A stretch of 64,000 bases of DNA from Doris montereyensis (GCA_037039925.1 JAXRKP010000326.1:57501-121500); one strand, 5' to 3'; counted from the first letter of the stretch, positions 1-13,998 are shown. Notes: generated by a model not told the origin, from the letters alone. Made by a program: numbers and translations.

Positions 1-420
1 AATCGCACATCATATTATAGCGATCTGACCAATAACGAACACCCCCCCCTCCTGGACAAAAAAAATAATTAACTAAAAATCACACACCCTATACAGTGAT
101 TCTATCAACAATGAAAAAGTTGGCAACGTAAATGGGTCAATAGGCCTACTGCTTACACAGCTTGTTTTCTATAACAGTGTTATCTTTCATCTTTCAATAC
201 TGTTAGTACGAGCCTCTGCGCTTGATTCTTGCATGAGATTTCTTCCTGAGCTAACTCATCAAAAAGGCGTTTTCAAGCGCAATAGCAATTCAGATTTTAT
301 AATAGAAAACAAACGGGGTCGTCTCTCTCTCTCCCTGGAAGAAGTTGCGCTTCACTGGCTTTTCTAACAGGTTCATTGTAGGCACATTGTAATAATTACT
401 GTCTTGTGCTTCTGTGATAG

Positions 421-740
421 CCAAGGGGACTCGGTAGTCCAGAGGCAATAAGTCTGCCTCTCAACCCAAAGGTCCTGGGTTCAAGCCCTGCCGACCGTTG
501 GAAAAATGTCTCGATTATTTTCGAGTAAAATCTACCCCCCCCCCCCCCCCCGTACAGGTAGGTGAATCGACACCTAGTCCCAGACGGACGATAAACAGGA
601 GATCCCTTGTGCAGATCACAACACTGTGCACGTTAAAGATCCCTTAGCTGTTTACAAAGCAGTCCGGGCAACATTAAAAAATCCTACCAAAAACCCATGA
701 GATCATCTTAGTTGTGGATGTGGGTAAATCAAATCTAGCC
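421..740 (+). mobile_element. tRNA-derived SINE, family A
   Basis: The head has a box A-like stretch (GTAGTCCAGAGG) and a box B-like stretch (GGGTTCAAGCCC), giving a tRNA-like 5' part. The body contains GGTAGGTGAATCGACACC, CAGATCACAACACTGTGCAC and GTTAAAGATCCC, and ends around GATGTGGGTAAATC. The same body recurs at 26850-27690, where it is split by another insertion. The conserved central part resembles widely shared metazoan SINE core domains, but I cannot name it with certainty. A C homopolymer interrupts it near 537-550. Confidence 0.75.
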
Positions 741-1504
741 AAGATTTTCTCAAGTTCACAAGCGCAATAAACATGGCGGCTGCCTCAGATTTAGTGAGTG
801 CAGAATGTCGTGACAAAAATGGACCATGAGCTTGTAAAGCTGTTGTATCAGTTTACTTTTTCGCTTGCAGCTGTTTGTGTATTGTGTTAGGATCCATGTG
901 TAACTACTTCAACTATTTTTAACGCGAGAAGGATTTTAGTTTTTGAGCAAATGAATAAAACTCAGAAGTTCCATAGACTTGATGTGAAGGCCCATTTAAC
1001 AAGGGATGGACTATCATTGTGGCTACCGGCGTACAGATGGGTTAGCCATACAAACAAAACACAACAAAAAAATAAACTAGGTTAGACCACTTGTAAATTA
1101 GGGGTTCAAAATCGTCTCTGCTGACATTCTCAACAACAAAAAAAGAAGCTTTTTCGCAATGGCCCATTTGTTCTTAAAAGCGATCATAGTATAGTGTACT
1201 TCAAAATAGAAATTCAAATGTGACGGCTTACTTTAAGGAGAGGTGATGATTCAACAGTGTAAAATAAAATCAATGAATGTATAAATAAATAATGTTATTG
1301 TTGGGTTTTTTTAATAGCGCCATAGACATAGCGCCATAGACCTAAAATGAGCACCCAAGTTCGGAACAGTAGTCGATACAAGAACACGGTTGTTGTGGGA
1401 GTCAAGACTAAACACAGGCGGGACACAAGACGGTAAATAGTAGACCACACAAAAACAAGCCATTGTTTCAACAAACAAGACAGATACATATGCCTTAAAT
1501 ATAT
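741..1504. other. Unassigned intergenic DNA
   Basis: AT-rich sequence with no recognised gene or repeat on either strand. Positions 1-420 are similar. Confidence 0.5.
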
Positions 1505-1877
1505 TTCTTTCTTTATTAGTACCAATTCTACCTTCCGGTGTATGGGTTTAGATGCCGGAAACTGTCTTTCCAGGCTACCCTGTCCGGACATTTTCTGTTT
1601 CCATCTGTAAAGGTTAAATTTCTTTGCTTTAGTGCCTCTTTAATATCTTCTTCCCACTTTCTCCGATGTCTGCCTTTTGGTCTTTTACATTGTGTTTTAG
1701 CATTGTATATATTGATTTAGCTAGATGCATTCTCTTATCGTTCATTCTATTTATATGCTCAAACCATCCGAGTTGATTTATTTCTATCTTCGCTTTTATG
1801 CCAATTGTTTTGGTTTGATCTCGTATTGTTGGGTTCGTATAGATTGTGTCTCTTTTAGTTTCATCAAACAATACTTG
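1505..1877 (-). mobile_element. RTE-like LINE 3' stub
   Basis: Minus strand encodes the element's C-terminal region: TIRDQTKTIGIKAKIEINQL, then WFEHINRMNDKR, then KWEEDI-like sequence in a shifted frame. It ends in an AAAGAAAG tail near 1505. Only about 370 bp of 3' end are present, as expected from incomplete reverse transcription. Confidence 0.8.
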
Positions 1878-2989
1878 TACACCTACCTTAATCAATCTAC
1901 CCTAATGAACGCAATACTTGATACCATCAAAAGTGAGAGTAAATCTAAACTTACCAGTCCAGAGGAGGTTCTATGATGACCGTCGTTTCTGACTTGTAGT
2001 TCAATCTCCTTCTTCGGCTCCATGCTGGTGATGGGCGAGTTCAGTTTGTATTTCCCGGTCCCAGGCATTTTTCCAGTGCTTGATATTACGCCCTGTTACC
2101 TCAGTATGTCTTTGTTTAGTGAGCTCTTTGTTTTGATCCCCACTAAATAAGGAGCAATCCAGGCATGTCACACAATTGGTCGAAGGCAGGTCCAATCCTC
2201 AGACCATTCAAATGACTCCTCCAAATGATGAATTAGTTACACAAACAGAAACGGTATTTTATCTGTCCATGGAGTTTAAATAAAAGTTGGATCGTTTAGA
2301 ACTCTTTCCCTGGTCCAAATATTACATTTATCCTACATTGAATTCCACATCCAACACGGACGTTTTCACTGCCAGACTTGCTTGCAATGTCAACGACCTT
2401 CTGTTGAAGAAATAAATCGTGCAAATGAATTATAGAACTTTAAACAAAAACACGAACACATAGACTGGACACACACCACGGCTTTATGCTGTGTAAAATA
2501 TATATGATACAGCCCCACACAATGTTACCTCGACGAAAGACTCGAGTCGTCTTGACTTGCAATTACTTATCTAGAGACGGCTCTCAGAATGCCGTAACTG
2601 GGTTTTCACAATTTTACCAGAAACAGAACCAAAATGACAACAAAACAATAAAAATAAAACAAGCAAAACAAAAGACAGAACAAAAAACCTAGCAAATCAA
2701 AGTCAAAAGTCCATACTTTTACATGCATGGGTGCCACACAATCACACCATAAGTACAAGTATTTCTTGAAGAAGTGAAATCCAAACAATTCACATGCATT
2801 TATAAACAACACTATATACATCATTTCCTGACTGGTTGCATTTTGAATTATGACACCTAACACTTGAATCATTTTAACTAGAAGATAAGCCATTCAGTGA
2901 TCATAAGCGATATGAAATATATGAAACAATCCAAACAAAATATATCATGAATGGATTTAATTCTTTAAATATTAAGGACATGAATGTGC
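1878..2989. other. Unassigned intergenic DNA
   Basis: No supported feature. Short open frames show no family resemblance. Confidence 0.5.
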
Positions 2990-3202
2990 ATTATGTATGT
3001 GTGCTATGTATGTACGAATGCATGTATGTACACACATGTATGTATATCTGCTATTGTATGTATGTATGTATGTATGCACGTGCTTACGTATGTATGTATG
3101 TTTGTATGTATGTATATATGCATTGTAAGTATATGTGTGTATATGTATGTATGTCGTATGTATGTGTTCGTACGTACGTACAATGTATGTGTGTATGATT
3201 TT
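2990..3202. repeat. (TGTA)n microsatellite
   Basis: Imperfect TGTATGTA repeats over about 200 bp, with CATGTATG and TACGTACG variants. Open frames rich in Tyr, Val, Cys and Met here are artefacts of the repeat. Confidence 0.95.
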
Positions 3203-3849
3203 ATGTAAAATGTACGTACGTCAAACAGGAAAGCAGCCAGGAAGGAGGACGCAGGTGTTCAAACGCACATACGACCACAACGAGTTAAAACCATGACTGG
3301 AAAAGGAAATCACTTACTAACACATACTTCTTCCATAGAACATAATGTCAGTTGATAATCCCCGAACCGAGCAGGCCAACAATGCACGCAGGTAACAACG
3401 GTCTACACTTGTTTCAAATACGTATCTGTCTCAGTATCATCACACTGAGTGATAAACGATATAAGTCTAGTTATATAACATAATAGCTATGTCGACCTGA
3501 ATCTCTTTTATCACTTATCGTTTCTACTGTATTCAGAGGAAATATATGGCACACACCATTGGTTCGCTTCACTCAAATTTACTGCCTGTATGTATTATTA
3601 TTAATATTATATTGTGTGTAGTGTTTGTTTGTGCATTCTTCGATTTTTATCTTTCTTCGTATTTGTTTCTTTTTATTGTTCGAACTCTTTCCCTCCCCTT
3701 AGTCCCTTCCGTTTCTTCATCTCCCTCGCCTCTATTAGTATTACTTTCATCCTCATTCTTGTTATTAGCATGGTTATTATTAAGATTGTTATTATTATAA
3801 TCATTATAATTACATGTATTAATACATTGTTTGTACTTTCACAACAGCT

Positions 3850-3995
3850 GTTCTTCTCCACTACTACTACCACCACCACTACAACTATTACTACCACATA
3901 TACAACTACAACCACCACTACTTAACTACTACTTCTACATATACTACTACTATTGTTACTGTACCGATTCTGCTGCTACTACTATTACTGCTGCT
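3850..3995. repeat. Interrupted (CTA/CCA)n trinucleotide repeat
   Basis: ACTACTACC-type trinucleotides with many substitutions. No coding potential is inferred. Confidence 0.8.
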
Positions 3996-4072
3996 ACCAA
4001 AGTAAACCTCGACTTTAACAAGCTCGAATTCAACTAGACTTCGGGTCCAATGAGGTTAATAAAAATCCCCAA
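3995..4072 (+). repeat. Possible pogo/Tigger-like transposon terminus
   Basis: GTAAACCTCGACTTTAAC, then AACTAGACTTCGGGTCCAA and GAGGTTAATAAAAATC. The repeated CTCGA/TTCAAC/TCGGG pattern is typical of the ends of pogo-like elements. No matching opposite end or transposase was found. Confidence 0.4.
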
Positions 4073-4971
4073 TTGTTTTCCTTAATTAAGTCAATAAAAA
4101 CACATCGGTCCTAAAACTAAAAGCTAAACCAAAAGAAGACGGAATAAAACGGGGGGGGGAGGGGAGAGCGACCTCCACTCCAACCTGATCCAGTATCGAT
4201 TTGACTGGCATCATTCCATGTGGAAAGTTCTTTTTTCTTCGTCTTAAGTTTTCAAAACAAAACAAAATGAACTCACATTAATCTAGCCCACAGAACAGGC
4301 ATCCATCTAGATCTAGTCCTCGTGACGGTTGTAAATCCATGAACATATTGGTACATTTGGAGAGGACGAGAAGGAAACGGAAAGAAGGGGGTGTCACGTA
4401 GTCCTTGTCAAGTGTCAAGCTCAGCGTTGGCCAGGGCATCGAGTGATGCCAATGCCAAACGCCATGCACATCCGGACACGGACTAGTACTTATAGTATCA
4501 AACCGTAACTTATTTCCCTATGGCTTCGTTTTTGACGTGTGGTTGCCCGGGGTCTAGGGGTTTTGGTCTTTCATCAAGAACGCAAGGTGGACGATGTCAA
4601 CTCTTGTGATTGCCAGAATAAGCTGGCAATGAATCTGAATGCAAGGCTACGACCGTGCACGACTCTGATTTTTAAACGCAACCCCATGTCGACACCGCAC
4701 TGTATTGTTTGGTGAACCCGCAAGGGCTGACTCGACGCCTGATGTCACACCTGCGTAATGGACGACTGGAGTGTCTGGCTTATGTCATCGTAAACTGGTA
4801 CTTCGACTATACTATATAATATAATATGTCAAGTAATGTACAACACGTGTAGTTCTAACGTAGGGGTAATAATTGATGTTTTGCTGACACAGAGACCAAA
4901 TAAATATGGATACCAAGTGAGTGTTGTAATAAATAGTTATGGGGGAAATGGTGATGATAATCAATGCAAAC

Positions 4972-5098
4972 TCGAGAAAAATTGTCCCGATTAGCCGAGG
5001 CCTTTCCGGTTTAAACAGGTAAAATATATAGAAATAAAATCCGTTCCCCGAGATTTCTTCCCGATTGGTCAGGTTTCCCGATCAGAGAGGTTCTATTG
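4972..5098 (-). repeat. Possible pogo/Tigger-like transposon terminus
   Basis: Minus strand reads CAATAGAACCTCTCTGATCG, then GACCAATCGGGAAG and later GGCTAATCGGGACA. Repeats of ATCGGG in this arrangement recall pogo-like ends. It is not the inverted partner of the 4.0-kb sequence. Confidence 0.35.
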
Positions 5099-5166
5099 TA
5101 GTAGTAGTGGTAGTAGTAGTAGTAGTAGTAGTAGTAGCAGCAGATTCGGCAGCAGTGGTAGTAGTA
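5093..5166. repeat. (GTA)n trinucleotide repeat
   Basis: Runs of GTAGTAGTA with GCA interruptions, next to the possible pogo-like terminus. Confidence 0.9.
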
Positions 5167-6194
5167 TGGTCATTACCTTTATCTTTTTTGTTGCTGTCTC
5201 GGGGGGAGGTGCTGTTAAACTCAATCATTGTTAGGATTGATATTCGTTTTCGACACGTATTCCTAGAAAGAGAGAAAAAAAAAACCTCGGCCTGTTCTAT
5301 TCGTACTCCATGACGAGTTCGTCTAACCCGAGCCCTTCAAAACATAATCTTCCCAAAGCGTACAACTCTACAAGCATAACGCCAAAGCTCGTACACAGCC
5401 TATAAATAGTTCTTCTTCTAAACCAAAGCTTTTCTTCGCATGCTCAGTCTTTGCGAATGTAAAGCTATTTGTTCGCCCTTCCCAAATTTGAGAAGCAAAC
5501 CGACTGACTGATTCATGGCAGTAGTAAAAAATCTCTACGTCTTTTAACTTTTGGGTTATAAATGAAACTGACTTCTTTTTGTTCCTTATAGATCTAAGTT
5601 CGTCCAATTTATAATCAAAAGATGGTAGCGGGGTAGCAAAATGACTTGCAATATGAAAAAAAACCCCCAATAACGGTAAATAAGTAAAGAATTATACAGA
5701 GACAATATAATCTATAGATATGCATGCATACGTCAATTTAGTCCCACTTAACTGGCGGTCGGTGATAACAGAATATTTCGTTAATGTCAATAATTTAAGA
5801 GGAGATAAGGTCTGTCCAACTTAGACACTCCTCCATCTAAATTAAACGAACTAATCTTATCACAAGCCTTCAACGTCATTGCACATTCGTTTACTTTTGT
5901 TGGGGTTTTTTCCTTCCCGTTTTGTTTATTCCATTTTGTAATTCGGTTTCATTTTTAATTAGGAAAAATCAAGGTTTGCATTATGAAAATGTTAATGTTA
6001 TGTTTCATACTCTGTTCACAGAAATCGCCAGAGTAAAAGACGTGGGTTACTGTGCTTACATTCAACCATGATTTTAAGGTTTTCAGATACATGTATTATT
6101 GGGGTAGCCGCCATTAAGTAAAGTTCCCTTTTGGCCCCTAAAATCGGAGTGCATTCCAATTGTTATGGCTTGAAACAGAACAGATGATACTATG
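5167..6194. other. Unassigned intergenic DNA
   Basis: A 100-codon minus-strand open frame (5368-5670) has no recognisable motif, no splice context and average base use. I leave it uncalled. The stretches 4073-4971 and 6394-7511 are likewise featureless apart from a G homopolymer at 7017-7031. Confidence 0.45.
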
Positions 6195-6393
6195 TCGTCT
6201 CCTGGTTAGGACGCTAGTCTGACGTAGATATTACTCCCCAGCATATGCTAGTGCATGTACCCACTTGTAGCTGGGGTAGAAGGGAAACTCGTGCAAAACG
6301 TATTTCTCAACGTCAAACTTAACATTGTCAGGATTCGAAACCAGGACCTCACAATTCCAGGTTCAACAGCTTAACCACTAGGCTACCGACACC
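6195..6393 (-). mobile_element. tRNA-derived SINE, family B
   Basis: Minus strand: box A-like TAGCCTAGTGGTTAAG, box B-like GGTTTCGAATCC, then a body with AAGTGGGTACATG. Box spacing and the motif GTGGTTA are shared with copies at 12.1, 35.4 and 54.4 kb. Confidence 0.65.
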
Positions 6394-7509
6394 ATCAAAC
6401 CATCGTTATCATAAAGCAGGCTGTAACTGAATTGGCTGGCGATTATCTCTATGAGATCCCAATGCGGATATTGAACTAAGGAAGACAACAACAACAAACT
6501 CGGAGGTATTCATAAAACCACATTTATATCTTTGTACTTGTCCACACACTTCAAGTCTTATGATACAGGCGCTGGTATTACATGTAAAAGAAAATGGACT
6601 TTGTCATTCTTCAGAGCTCTGTGTGCAATTAAAACTTAAAAATGCAAAATGGAGAAATGCATATATTTACTTTACTGTATCGCGCTTTGCTTCTATCTAT
6701 CTATAAGTCATGTGGTGACAAATGTGAATTTCTGAATTGCCATTATCTTCTTTTAAATTTTGTTACGGACACAGTTGACAGATAAAATGCAGTTTGTTTT
6801 ATTATCGGCTCTTTCGAATATGATGCTTTACTTTAACGTTGACATTTTTATAGACATTACGTCTTCATAGGGAAGTAAAGACCCGGATTGAGAAGGCCTT
6901 TGTTTGGAAGCTTTGATAGTACACGTATTTCCACAAATACAAAAATGTTCAAACTAGCAGTGTCAATGCTCTTAGTATATTGATCTATAGGGCGGAGAAA
7001 GGAAAGAACGGGCTGGGTGGGGGGGGGGGGGTGGTATCCTCCATATTGCAAACATTCCTTAATAAGCGTTCAAAATCAAAAAACATTCTAATAAATTCAT
7101 TGTTGCCCAGGGACAATATAAAATGAAGATTTGCGGCAGAGAACACACAAAACACCAATCGATGAGACGAGAGACATGGCGATGGCAGCGGTTTGAAGCA
7201 AGGAGCTTGGATATTCTTCCTCCAAGGTTTGAAGGACACCGCTTGAGAAGGCTATCAACAAGGACCGCTAGACAAACATTAGCATGGGAGTCTACAGAGT
7301 CACAGGAAAAGGTCATGGCGGAGAGAACAAGAAAAAAACAAAAAGGAGGAATTCTACAGTCTTGCTACTTGTGTACTTATTTTTGCTCCAGGATACACTT
7401 TTATCTTGTTAACAGGAGCTGATAACCATAATCAGAGAAGTGTAAAAACGACAGAAGACACAATCATAAACATCTACAAACCAACTTTTCTTCTATCTTT
7501 ATATACATA

Positions 7510-7756
<247 letters not shown>

Positions 7757-8349
7757 TCTAGATAGGCTTCTATTGATATGTCACTCTATTACCTATATAT
7801 TTGTAGGTCATGATGTGGCTATCTTAACTGTAACATCCATTTACTTATTAAGTCTAATACATTTTTATAGGTATATCTACTTGGCTATCTATCTATTAAT
7901 ATACATGTGCTTATCCACATATCTGTCTACATAATATACATGTATATATCGCAAGTAGGTCTATGTGGCTGATTAATATTAATACGATTCGTGACGTTCT
8001 TGAGACAGTAATCGACCGTGTAATCGATACAATTATAATACAGCTTTATTGTATGATGTTACACAGTCACAATCGGAAAAAACAATTTGATAATGAAGTA
8101 AGTAAAGAAATAAAACAATACAATATATTCTTAAACGTGTGAATACCGATAGTACAGTATCACAACTCTACAACGGCATGTGTTGAAAAAGGGAGGCAAC
8201 CGATTTTAAGGAATAAAGTCCCACGAACTTTAAATGAAATGTGTTTATGACCCCTTTTGTTTTTATTCCCAACAGCATCTGCATCAAAGCACAAATAATT
8301 CTCATTTTTCGTTGCAAATTACCGCGTCTACAATATGGCATGATTGATT

Positions 8350-8462
8350 TCAGTGTGGATTAAGAGGAAACAGCATGATGCATCACAGAGATGTAAAGAA
8401 AGGAGATGTAAAGAAAGGAGAGGAAAAAAGGAGTGGGGACCTATCAGTTGCACCTTCTTCCT
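8350..8462 (+). repeat. Dispersed repeat R1, diverged copy
   Basis: GTGTGGATTAAGAGGAAACA, then GCATGATG, then two direct GAGATGTAAAGAAAG units and GGGGACCTA. Recognised by comparison with the 29-kb and 58-kb copies. Confidence 0.5.
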
Positions 8463-11400
8463 AAAACTAGGCTACTAACTGGACGACCGACTATTATTTT
8501 CGGCTCGATTGTCTTTGAATTTTGCTGTATAAAGCTTTACAAGTTTTTTAAAAACGCAAAGAAAAACATGAACAGCATGTAGAAAAAATTGCTATACGAA
8601 CGGAACCAATTTATCAGTATTTTGTATGTGATTTTAAAGCTGTTGGTGTACATGTAGTTGAAATGAGATGGCGAAGGTAGGATTAAAATTAAAAAAATTA
8701 CAAATTTTTGAATGTGACAAAAAATTGTCAGCCCTCAGAGATAACGAATGGAAGATGGACCACTTGGAACATAAATGACGTCAAGGGAATAATTATTTAA
8801 ATATATACATATGTATGTAAGATGGAAACTTTTCACCATGTGTCCTCCTTATCTCCCAAAAGTCATAAAACGTCCTTTTAGGAGCACTCAAAGGGTTCAC
8901 ATCATGTAATACACATAATGTAGTTAGTTTTAACTAACATGTATTGATCACTAAATAAAAAATAAAGTAAACTGGAAGACAATAAAAATTATACCCAACA
9001 ATTAATGTTCTACATTCTATGATGGTAAATTAAATGAAAAAACCCCACAAAACAACATCATGACAAAGTGAGAATCAAGGATAAAGCCGAATGAAAATGC
9101 AACAGCTCCTTTGTAAATGACAAAGAGACAAGAAATTGTTATGACTACGATTTGAAAAGTTTAGATTACTATCATCTTTTATATTTTCAGAGGCACTGCC
9201 AACACTGAAAGCCTTTATTTTCCTTATCAACTCTTTCTTATGTTACAAGATTAAGATTTAAAATGTAAATACGTATAAGCCAGAGCAGAACAGAGAATGT
9301 TTGCCTTGCATGCTCCATTTCTATGCAAGCATTATAACTCAATCCTGACTGATGCCAGCCTGAGGCTGATGACACATCTTTGTAACCATTGGAGCCATGA
9401 TGATTAATTGAGTCAATCATCTGCTAGAATTAGCACAATACAGTCACAGTTTCATTCTTGTCAATCGTTCACACCCTGTCATTACAGCTAAGTTTACCTT
9501 CACACATTTCCCTCACACTTCCTTTCACTTTGTCTGTACACAAGATATAAAGCTCTCTCATGAATGTAGGCAAAAAGTTCAAATTATTCTACTCTTGTGT
9601 TGAGGGAAAAAACTGAATCCTATGGACATTCTTTTTTTGATTCATCAGAAAACAAGCAAAACAAGTGTCTTCATCTGGAGAAACCTGAATAGATGTCTTA
9701 TATCTTCCCAAATCACGTTATGAGACTCTTGTTCAACATTTTCTCGATTATGCCATGCATGTGTTGTTTGGGACACCCATCAATACAAATTAATAACAAC
9801 GCTGGAAAAGGTCCAGGGAGAGAACAGTAAAGCATCTCTGCCAACCATTCACAACACATTAACTCATCACACCTTGTGAAAAAACTCGGCCTCACCATCA
9901 TGAACACATCTCTGCCCCATGCAATAAACCACCTTCAGAGACATACAAAAGAGGCCGCAACAAAAAAACTAACAATTCTAAAATCCAAAGTCGACACCCA
10001 TTTGCATTCGTTTTTTTCCCATCCACGACCCATATCTGGAACTCCCTCAGTCAAGATACTATCGATTCTACTAATATGGCACATTTAGGAGACTATTACC
10101 AACTTATTAGGACAACAAAATATTTAACTGTATATTGGTCCTCCAAAACCGGGGGCTTTCACAGACATGAAGAAGAAGAAAAAGAAATGTTGGAACATTA
10201 GGATTTTTAGAGTTTTAGTTATTCTGAAATTTTACATTTACTTCAAACAGAAAAAATTCTCCAACAGAACAATGCACAATTATCAAAATTTAAGTTTTCT
10301 CAGTCATAGAAAATATTTAAATAACCTTAATTACCGCCTCAAATTTCAATGAATCATGTCCTAGAATCATTTTTAGAAAGAAATTACTTTGTTTCTTTGT
10401 CAAGATGTAAATTAAAATGTGTCCAAAATATTCTTACTATAATCATTTTATTTGAAACTCAACAATTTTAAATATGATTTTATCATTCTCTTTCCCTTTC
10501 TCGGATGGTTACATTTATTTTAATGCAAAATGACCAGCTAATGAGATGAATATTTAATGAGAAATGTAGATGTCATTTGTTTATGAAAGGTATTGGCTCT
10601 AAATTGAGTGCCCTATTTTGAAATCAAATTTGATTGAAAAACAAATCATTGAATATTGAAGATCAAAAGAAAAACAAGGCAAAGAAGAAAACAAGAAAAT
10701 TGTTCATACATGGATGAGACTGGACAGAGAAACTCTTGTTCACAAATGATAAGACTGTTTTAAATGTTGAGTAGGTGATAAACTGAGGTATTAAGTTGAT
10801 CTGTAAACTGAACTAACAGCAGTAATTTTTTACTAAAGAGCTGTGATCGCACATACAAGATAACTAACCATATCAGGAAGAAAGACAGGATTTGGCAAAG
10901 TTGTGAAGAAAACAAGAACTTGTATGACTTCATTTAAAAATTTCTCTCCTCTCAGACTGAAAATCACACAACTGACAAAGAAAAGGTGAGGGATGGGTGG
11001 AAACACCTGTTGCTTTCTATGCTTACAAGTAAAAGGTAACAATATAAAAAAACAAAATATAATGCAACAATCTTTAAAATTTCAGGGTTTTTTCATGCAT
11101 TAACATCAGAACATTTAATCAAGCAAATAATCATGGACAACACAGAAGATTATTAAGCAATAATATAAGATAGATTTAAACAGTCTAAATTAAATGAGTT
11201 CATATGATGAACTCATTTTGTATTGTTGACCTGGAACAAAATGAGATTATATTTCATAGCGAATACTTAAAAATTACAAAGTATCATATCATTATTATTA
11301 CATGAACACTCAAACCCCACTATACCACCCTCCCACTAAACAGCTAATTCTTCACCTTTGTACCCCAATCAGACAGAATACAAAAACAATTACATTTTAT

Positions 11401-12034
11401 AACTCATTATATCGCCGTCCGCCATCCACTAATGATTTGGCATCAACGTTCCTTAATAACTATTGTAAAATAGAATTCATAGCCAGTGTGCACCGTCTCC
11501 CCCTTACCCAAAAAGATACAAGCAGGTAGAATCTAGTTTGGCTTGATCATAGATCACAGAGTCAAACACACACAAACACATCAGGGCCCTGCATGTCATG
11601 TTTCATCCTCACATGAAATTCACTTCTCTACAATGTGCCAATTTAACTCTTGAGACTTTCGCATGAACTTTGAATCCTTGAAGACAAAATTATACGCTCG
11701 AGATTTCTCCACCCCTAAGCCAGTAACCTACCTAGTGAGTGCCACATACAAGGTTATCTTACGGTTATCCCTTCTGCTTCATAATCTGAGCAATATCTAT
11801 GACAAGGAAACCAATTTAGTTTTAAAAGATACTCAAATATCTCAACACTGAGATGAAATTGCACTGTTCCCGCTAGAATAACATTTGAATTTGTTTGAAC
11901 GAGATCGTATAGAGCAATAAAGATTTTTTTTTTTTAAACTTTCTTCTTACTTCAAAACAAATAAAGCTCCTTCAAGGCCGTTACAGCCCAAAGAGTATGA
12001 GTTCATATTGATTTCTATAGCGTGAAGCGGAACA
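8463..12034. other. Unassigned intergenic DNA, possibly old transposon remains
   Basis: Plus strand near 10020-10140 reads THIWNSLSQDTIDSTNMAHL in one frame. This recalls the IWNSLP motif near the end of some LINE ORFs, and open frames around 9876 and 11302 may belong to the same decayed element. The evidence is too thin to name it. Confidence 0.3.
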
Positions 12035-12202
12035 GCTGCTGGTTTGTACTTGGTTTTACTCCGCAGCTGATGCTGATTTCTTTTTGCACCTGGGTCAAAT
12101 GGGGAAACATCTCAGTGGAAAAGAATGTCGGATTAAGCATTGCATGAATTTGAACCCAGAACCTCTCAATCAAGCGCTGCAACCTAGCCACTGGGCCACC
12201 AA
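12035..12202 (-). mobile_element. tRNA-derived SINE, family B
   Basis: Minus strand starts GGTGGCCCAGTGGCTAGG (box A region), has GGGTTCAAATTC (box B) and a tail with ACCCAGGTGCAAA. The same order is seen in the 35.4-kb copy. Confidence 0.65.
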
Positions 12203-13515
12203 AAGAAAAAAATAAAGGGGGAATGCGAGAACCTACTTAAAAAATAAAGAGGGGGGGGGGGGGGGGGTTCAGGGTGTGGTCTCCTCCTCCCCCCATGAAA
12301 TAAAGACCAAGATAGAATAAATTAATATTCAATAAAATACTTAGATCTAGATGTAGATCTGATAGTTAAGTAAGACTATTTGGCATAGATCTAGATCTAT
12401 ATTTATAAGAATCAAACATCCCCTCTAACCACTTTTTTTTTTTTGGTTACATTCATTTCCGTTTTTGGGTCAAAAGGGACATCACTTAAAGTCTTAAGGA
12501 GTGCTACTAGATCTAGATCTAGATTAAATCTAATAGCCTATGACATAGATCTAGAGTCGAAAGCAAAAGTTACACCAAATTAAACCAAAGCACATGAAAT
12601 TTCCAACATACCCGTTTCGCAACGTCAAAGAGTAAACAGTAAACACGGTCAACGTTATTTCAGTAGATCTACATCATATCGAGTCATTGATAATTTATCT
12701 CAGTCCCGACTACCAATACCTGCCTGACGGAATTGATTGAAATCGAGTAACGGGGGATAGGGAGGGACTATCGTACTACTGCGACTGCTTCTACTACTAT
12801 GTTTAATTGGTATATGTATGAATATCTCTCTTTTAAAGCATCTTAAAAAGATGGAAACTAAGATCGTTCAATTCGAACAAAAGAAATACTGGCACATCAC
12901 TGTTTTATGTATTCTCGCGGTCTGTTGATGTACTGTTGTTTTAATGCCTTGCAAAAGAACTGTAAGCACGTAGACCAAGAGACATAACAGGTTTCTGGCA
13001 TAATCTGTTAACATAGGGCCTATAGCAAGGCCGTGTATAAATCACTATATAGACGGCCTTGCCTATAGTCGTTTCCTCTCTATTATAGATATGCATGATA
13101 CTTAAACAAAAAGGACTACATGAACAAACATTGCATAAATTATATACATTGAATGGTAGGATAATTTATCCAATTATTAATGTCAATAGACAAAAACAAT
13201 GAATGACTAGTCCTATTACAACATTTGCCTCAAAATAATGTTTTGTGTATGTACTGTATATTTAGATCACGTTCGAAATAATTTGAATTTCCATCGTCTC
13301 TACATTTGCTTTTATGCTTGTGAATGTATAACTTCTCTGTGGATACGCATCATAAATCATTGTCCATTGTTTTATGAAAATAGTAAATATTTCTATAACT
13401 TTCACCTTTACTATATTTGTAATAGGCTTACTTCAAATTATTGCTCGTAAAATTAAAACGATTTTCATACAGGGGAAACAAAGACGTCTTATAATAAAAT
13501 CCTACTATATAATCG
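12203..13515. other. Unassigned DNA with AGATCT palindromes
   Basis: G homopolymer at 12250-12267, several AGATCT clusters (12345-12560), and the partial inverted words TAGCAAGGCCGT and ACGGCCTTGCCTATAG near 13022 and 13054. No gene seen. 14086-14428 is similar and may hold the CFAP58-like promoter, though no TATA or initiator is evident. Confidence 0.4.
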
Positions 13516-13701
13516 TCTACTTCTTCTTCTACTACTACTCTTCCTCTTCTTTTTCTTCTTCTTCTTCTTCTTCTTTCTCTTCTTCTTCTTCTTCTTCTTC
13601 TTCTTCTTCTTCTTCTTCTTCTTCTTCTTCTTCTTCTTCTTCTTCTTCTTCTTCTTCTTCTTCTTCTTCTTCTTCTTCTTCTTCTTCTTCTTCTTCTTCT
13701 G
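13516..13701. repeat. (TTC)n microsatellite
   Basis: About 185 bp of almost uninterrupted TTC. Poly-Ser and poly-Lys open frames are artefacts. Purine/pyrimidine asymmetry makes it a candidate triplex-forming GAA/TTC tract. Confidence 0.97.
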
Positions 13702-13998
13702 AGAAACGATAATATTCGTATTCGTTACTGTTTTGATGTTCGACACCCAGCCAAAGCTTTTTTGCTCTCTTGGGAAAAAAAGGGAATTAGATTTACAGGC
13801 CAGTTTTTGTTGTTTTTTTTCTCTCCCCACCCCCCCCCAACAGCCCAACACTATAGATAGATCTAACGGACGCGGTTCATATGAATGTGTGGGTCCTCGC
13901 CCAAACACATTGTACGATCTACACAAACATGTACTAATATTGATCACAGCACTCATAATCATAGTCGGAAAATATTTTTCAGTTTTAAGGAAAATAAA

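Noticed and set aside
5368..5670. 100-codon minus-strand frame
   Set aside because: No domain, no homology I recognise and no supporting signals.
9876..11851. Possible LINE ORF remains near 10.0 and 11.3 kb
   Set aside because: Only an IWNSL-like word supports it; no RT or endonuclease motif was found.
13489..13962. Long open frame rich in Lys (minus strand) and Ser (plus strand)
   Set aside because: Produced entirely by the TTC microsatellite; no conserved flanks.
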